Positions 5,344 to 8,091 of a stretch of 8,091 nucleotides of DNA are shown one piece after another. The stretch covers positions 1-8,091 of the forward strand of contig JAITRD010000312.1 of NCBI GenBank assembly GCA_031288575.1, read 5' to 3'. Below the pieces are notes generated by a model that saw only the letters and a list, made by a program, of their open reading frames with translations, was not told where the DNA came from and made no database searches. Position 1 is the first letter of the stretch. Each line of letters opens with the position of its first letter. A program made the translations under genes and the position numbers. This stretch comes from Treponema sp. (GTDB lineage Bacteria; Spirochaetota; Spirochaetia; Treponematales; Breznakiellaceae).

Positions 5344-8091
5344 AAGCAAGATAAATTCTACCCGGCGGTTTTTCCACCAGTTGTTATAGTCTTCGTACCT
5401 GACTACCGGTCGGGTGCCGCCGATGCCGACCGAGGAGAGGCGGTTCCGGTTTACCCCGTATTCGGTCAGGAGGTTCACCACTACCCCGGCCCGGCTTTCG
5501 CTCAGGGGCAGCAGTTCGGTCCGCTCCTCCCGTTCCCGGGCCGCCGGGCTTGCCGTGGTAGGATTGGCATGGCCCTCTACCAAAACCCGGTAATCCCTGA
5601 ACTTATTGAGGATTTCCGCTACGCGCCGGAGGACCCGGATATTGTTTTCCACCGTTTCAAGGGGGAGGCCGATAAAATCCGCCGCGTTTTCCCGGAATAT
5701 AATTGACGGCACCTGAATCTTAAGGCGGTTTCCGTCCCGGATCACCAGTACGTCAATCCCTATCATGCCGTCTAAGGAACTGCCGTTCCCCAGGGCATCC
5801 TCTGCCTGAAAGGTAAAGGGGTAATCCGTAGCGGCCTGGACCAGTTCGCCCTTGGAACTGCGCCCGTCCCAGATGCTCTCTTCCGCGGGGCTGCCTTTGC
5901 CCTCAATGCGGTAAAAAACGGGATAGGGCGGCCGGGGTTCCCGGATTTCCAAACTCCAGGACGCGATGGGGGACACATCCCGGGCGTCAAGGGTCATGAT
6001 AAGCTCGTCATCAACGCCGTCATTGTCGGGGCTGAAATATTCAGGCCGGGAGTCGAAGCTTAACACCGGCCCGGATACGTCCACCAGTACCGGCGGCGCC
6101 GCGGCGGAGACCTGATCCCCCTTGGTATAAGAAACGGTCAGCACCGGAGTATAGGTGCCCTCCCGCAGGGTTCCCCCGGGGTCGCGGCCGTTCCAGCTTA
6201 TAGACGCCGGCGGGACCGGGCCGTAGCCTTCCGCGGCGGAGAAGCTCCGGTAGAGGCTCCCCCCTTCATCCCGCAATTCCAGCTTCCATGCCTCAATGCC
6301 CTCTGCCGGGCTTAGAATAATCCCAAACCGCAGGGCTTCCCGGGGAATTGCCCCTGCCGGATCCGCCTTGGGGGCGACGGCGCTTGCCGAGGAGGTCAGA
6401 AAGGCCCGGGGAATGCGGGCGTCAACCGTCAGATTGGCGAGGGCCAGCCGGGTATTGTTCCCCGCCTCGTCGGTGGAGTTCAGGGTAAATTGATAGGAGC
6501 CGTCCGCCACATTGTTGCCCATTTGATCCGTTCCCTCCCAGGAAAGGGGAGGGGCGCTTCCGGTCCAGTTCCAGGTCCGGATCACCTGCCCCCGGGGGTC
6601 GGTAATAAGCGCGGTCCACTCATCATAGGCTTCGGTATTGACCGTGATGGGAATAAAGTCCCGGGCCCCGTCGCCGTTAGGGGAAAAGAGGGTGAAGGGG
6701 GCGGAAAGCCCCGCCCGGGGGCTTGCGGTATCCACCACAAAAGGACGGGAAAGGGCGGCCGGCTGGTTCCCCTGGGCATAATACACCTCGATGCGGGCGG
6801 TATAGGTTCCGTCCGGCACCGGGCTTCCGGCATTGTCCCTTCCGTTCCAGGAAACCGAGGCGGGGATGGCATTCCCCCCCGTAAAGGTCCGCACCGCGGC
6901 GCCCCCGGCTTCCTCTCCGGCATGGATATCAATTTTCCAGCGGCTAATGCCGTCCCTCACCTGGACTTGGGGATTTAAGGCAAGGCTATCCTTAACCCCG
7001 TCATTATTCGGAGAAAAGGCCCGCAGATCCGTACTGATCAAGACCGGGGTATCGGCGGTGCTTAGGGTAAAGCGGACCGGGAGGGATCTGCCGGTATTTC
7101 CCGCGGGATCCGTGGAAGAAAGCTCATAGGCATAGGCGCCGTCCGGGGCAAGGCCGCCGGCGTCGCCGTTGCCTTCCCAGATGAACCGGGGGGCGGGAAC
7201 CCCGGTAAAGCGAATGGTCTTTGCCGGCCTGGTTAGCTCCGGGACATCAAGGCGGCGGATTTCCCCGATCCAGGAAAGTTCATCGGACCCCTCCTGGAGG
7301 AAGATCATATCATCCTGGCTCCCGTCATTATTTGGGGAAAAGGCCGGGTATTCGGCCCGTACCGCGGCCTGGGGCGGGGTAATGTCCAGGGTAAAGAAGG
7401 GAGAAACCGCGGTTGAGATATAGCCGTTCCGGTAATTCACCGAAAGCTGCGCCTGATAGGCCCCCTCGCCGAGAAGGCGCCCCCGCTCGTCTAAGCCGTC
7501 AAAAATAAGCTGCTCCGGCGTTTTTCCGGCGCCGGAAAGGGTCCTGCGGGTGTTCCCCGATCCGTCCCGGATAAGCACCGTCCAGCCCAGGACGCCCTCC
7601 GCAACGGGCAGTTCCGGGTTTAGGATCATGCGGTCCTTGACTCCGTCCCCGTTGGGGGAAAACCAGGCGTCCGCAATGGGGAGGCTTACCGAAGGCTGGA
7701 CGGTGTTGACAATGATATTTTCCAAAACCGCGCTTCCGGTATTGAGGGCCTGGTCGGTGGCGCTTATCCGGTAGCTATAGACCCCGTCGGGGACAATATG
7801 CCCCTCGTTATCGGCGCCGTCCCAAAGGATACTTCCGGGAGCTTTCCGGTTAAGGATAAAACTCTTGATCCGGGCGCCGAAGCTGTTATAGATGCCGGCT
7901 ATCCAAAGCTCCTCCTGGGAGCCTGCCTGGGCTATTTCCAGGGCATCCTTATTCCCGTCCCCGTCGGGAGAGAAGAGCCGCGAAGATTCGGGAAGGGCGT
8001 CTATGGTTACCTCCGGGGGCGTATTGTCTACCACTACCTCATACCACTTGGAGCCGGCGGTATTCCCGTTATCGTCCGTGGCGGTAAGGGC
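5338..8091 (-). CDS. Large repeat protein with Ig-like (FlgD-type) units and C-terminal OmpA domain (5' end outside window)
   Basis: The frame is open from the window edge to TAA at 5340-5338, giving 917 residues of a longer protein. Seven units of about 105-110 residues follow each other. Each typically has FSPxxDGxxD, a central WxxxI strand, a W-(D/E/N)-G turn, a DGxY strand and a V(D/N)Txxx linker. The acidic motif resembles a Ca-binding DxDxDG loop. The WDGxDxxGxxVPDGxYxY part resembles the FlgD Ig-like domain used in many secreted proteins. From about residue 795 an OmpA-like domain follows (SIIFRENAADFIG, LVEGHANP, PLSESRAGVVVNLL, NRRVEFILLK), which normally binds peptidoglycan. The protein therefore probably sits in the periplasm or outer envelope, anchored to the cell wall by its C-terminus with an extended repeat arm. 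A GTG at 8034 is internal, since coding continues upstream (TATDDNGNTAGSKWYEV) as part of a preceding unit. The signal peptide cannot be seen. Confidence 0.92.
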   Translation of the reverse strand, partial: ALTATDDNGNTAGSKWYEVVVDNTPPEVTIDALPESSRLFSPDGDGNKDALEIAQAGSQEELWIAGIYNSFGARIKSFILNRKAPGSILWDGADNEGHIVPDGVYSYRISATDQALNTGSAVLENIIVNTVQPSVSLPIADAWFSPNGDGVKDRMILNPELPVAEGVLGWTVLIRDGSGNTRRTLSGAGKTPEQLIFDGLDERGRLLGEGAYQAQLSVNYRNGYISTAVSPFFTLDITPPQAAVRAEYPAFSPNNDGSQDDMIFLQEGSDELSWIGEIRRLDVPELTRPAKTIRFTGVPAPRFIWEGNGDAGGLAPDGAYAYELSSTDPAGNTGRSLPVRFTLSTADTPVLISTDLRAFSPNNDGVKDSLALNPQVQVRDGISRWKIDIHAGEEAGGAAVRTFTGGNAIPASVSWNGRDNAGSPVPDGTYTARIEVYYAQGNQPAALSRPFVVDTASPRAGLSAPFTLFSPNGDGARDFIPITVNTEAYDEWTALITDPRGQVIRTWNWTGSAPPLSWEGTDQMGNNVADGSYQFTLNSTDEAGNNTRLALANLTVDARIPRAFLTSSASAVAPKADPAGAIPREALRFGIILSPAEGIEAWKLELRDEGGSLYRSFSAAEGYGPVPPASISWNGRDPGGTLREGTYTPVLTVSYTKGDQVSAAAPPVLVDVSGPVLSFDSRPEYFSPDNDGVDDELIMTLDARDVSPIASWSLEIREPRPPYPVFYRIEGKGSPAEESIWDGRSSKGELVQAATDYPFTFQAEDALGNGSSLDGMIGIDVLVIRDGNRLKIQVPSIIFRENAADFIGLPLETVENNIRVLRRVAEILNKFRDYRVLVEGHANPTTASPAAREREERTELLPLSESRAGVVVNLLTEYGVNRNRLSSVGIGGTRPVVRYEDYNNWWKNRRVEFILLK
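6037..7974 (-). repeat. Tandem ~108-residue protein repeats, units 1-6 (unit 7 follows to about 5755)
   Basis: Acidic FSP motifs begin at 7974, 7662, 7341, 7017, 6687 and 6036 (- strand). The double gap before 6036 holds a unit without the motif, starting near 6378. Unit spacings are 104, 107, 108 and 110 residues. DNA similarity between units is short and patchy: the best match I see is 22 of 24 bases between 6998-7021 and 7322-7345. The repeats are therefore diverged at DNA level and conserved mainly as protein. Confidence 0.85.

Noticed and set aside
6490..6978. + strand open frame opposite the repeat protein
   Set aside because: Gly/Pro/Arg-rich shadow; recurring short motifs in + strand frames here only reflect the protein repeats on the other strand.
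5755..7974. CRISPR-like or DNA-level repeat array
   Set aside because: The periodicity is about 320 bp and is conserved as protein; DNA copies are strongly diverged and there are no short identical repeats with unique spacers.
8032..8034. GTG at 8034 as the start of the OmpA repeat protein
   Set aside because: Coding continues in frame to the window edge with repeat-like sequence, so this codon is an internal Val.

Overview
The window looks like a stretch of chromosome from an anaerobic, fairly GC-rich bacterium. A spirochaete of the termite-gut Treponema type is my best guess. It rests on the overall style: an XRE-cupin regulator next to a short-chain acyl-CoA ligase, the 'citrate/2-methylcitrate synthase' subtype seen in anaerobes, and a large repeat-rich protein ending in an OmpA domain. 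No rRNA or other taxonomic marker is present, so this is inference.

Layout. Bases 1-114 hold the last 37 codons of a + strand gene of unknown function. A small hairpin sits over its stop codon, and a short AT-rich stretch with two copies of an 11-base repeat follows. Bases 222-1371 (- strand) hold a broken ISAs1-family transposase gene. The gene is split into three reading frames by a 14-bp palindromic insertion next to the second catalytic Asp and by a later deletion. From 1491 to 5274 three + strand metabolic genes follow: an XRE-type HTH/cupin regulator, an AMP-forming acyl-CoA synthetase of the medium-chain (MACS) type directly behind it, and, after a 136-bp gap holding two hairpins and a good sigma70-like promoter, a citrate synthase. 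A GC-rich terminator at 5278-5343 separates these from a convergent - strand gene (5338-8091, 5' end outside the window). That gene encodes a large protein of seven Ig-like repeats, most with a Ca-loop-like FSPxxDGxxD motif, and a C-terminal OmpA-like peptidoglycan-binding domain.

How the genes may work together. The cupin regulator probably senses a small acid or its derivative and controls the adjacent acyl-CoA ligase, which would activate a short or medium-chain carboxylate to its CoA ester. The citrate synthase condenses acetyl-CoA (or possibly propionyl-CoA) with oxaloacetate and has its own promoter, so it may be regulated separately. The repeat/OmpA protein is an independent cell-envelope gene.

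Most notable observations: the seven repeats alternate strictly between two subtypes (A-B-A-B-A-B-A), giving a super-repeat of about 215 residues; unit 6 has lost the acidic loop; and a small palindrome interrupts the transposase. I found no convincing new defence or mobile system.
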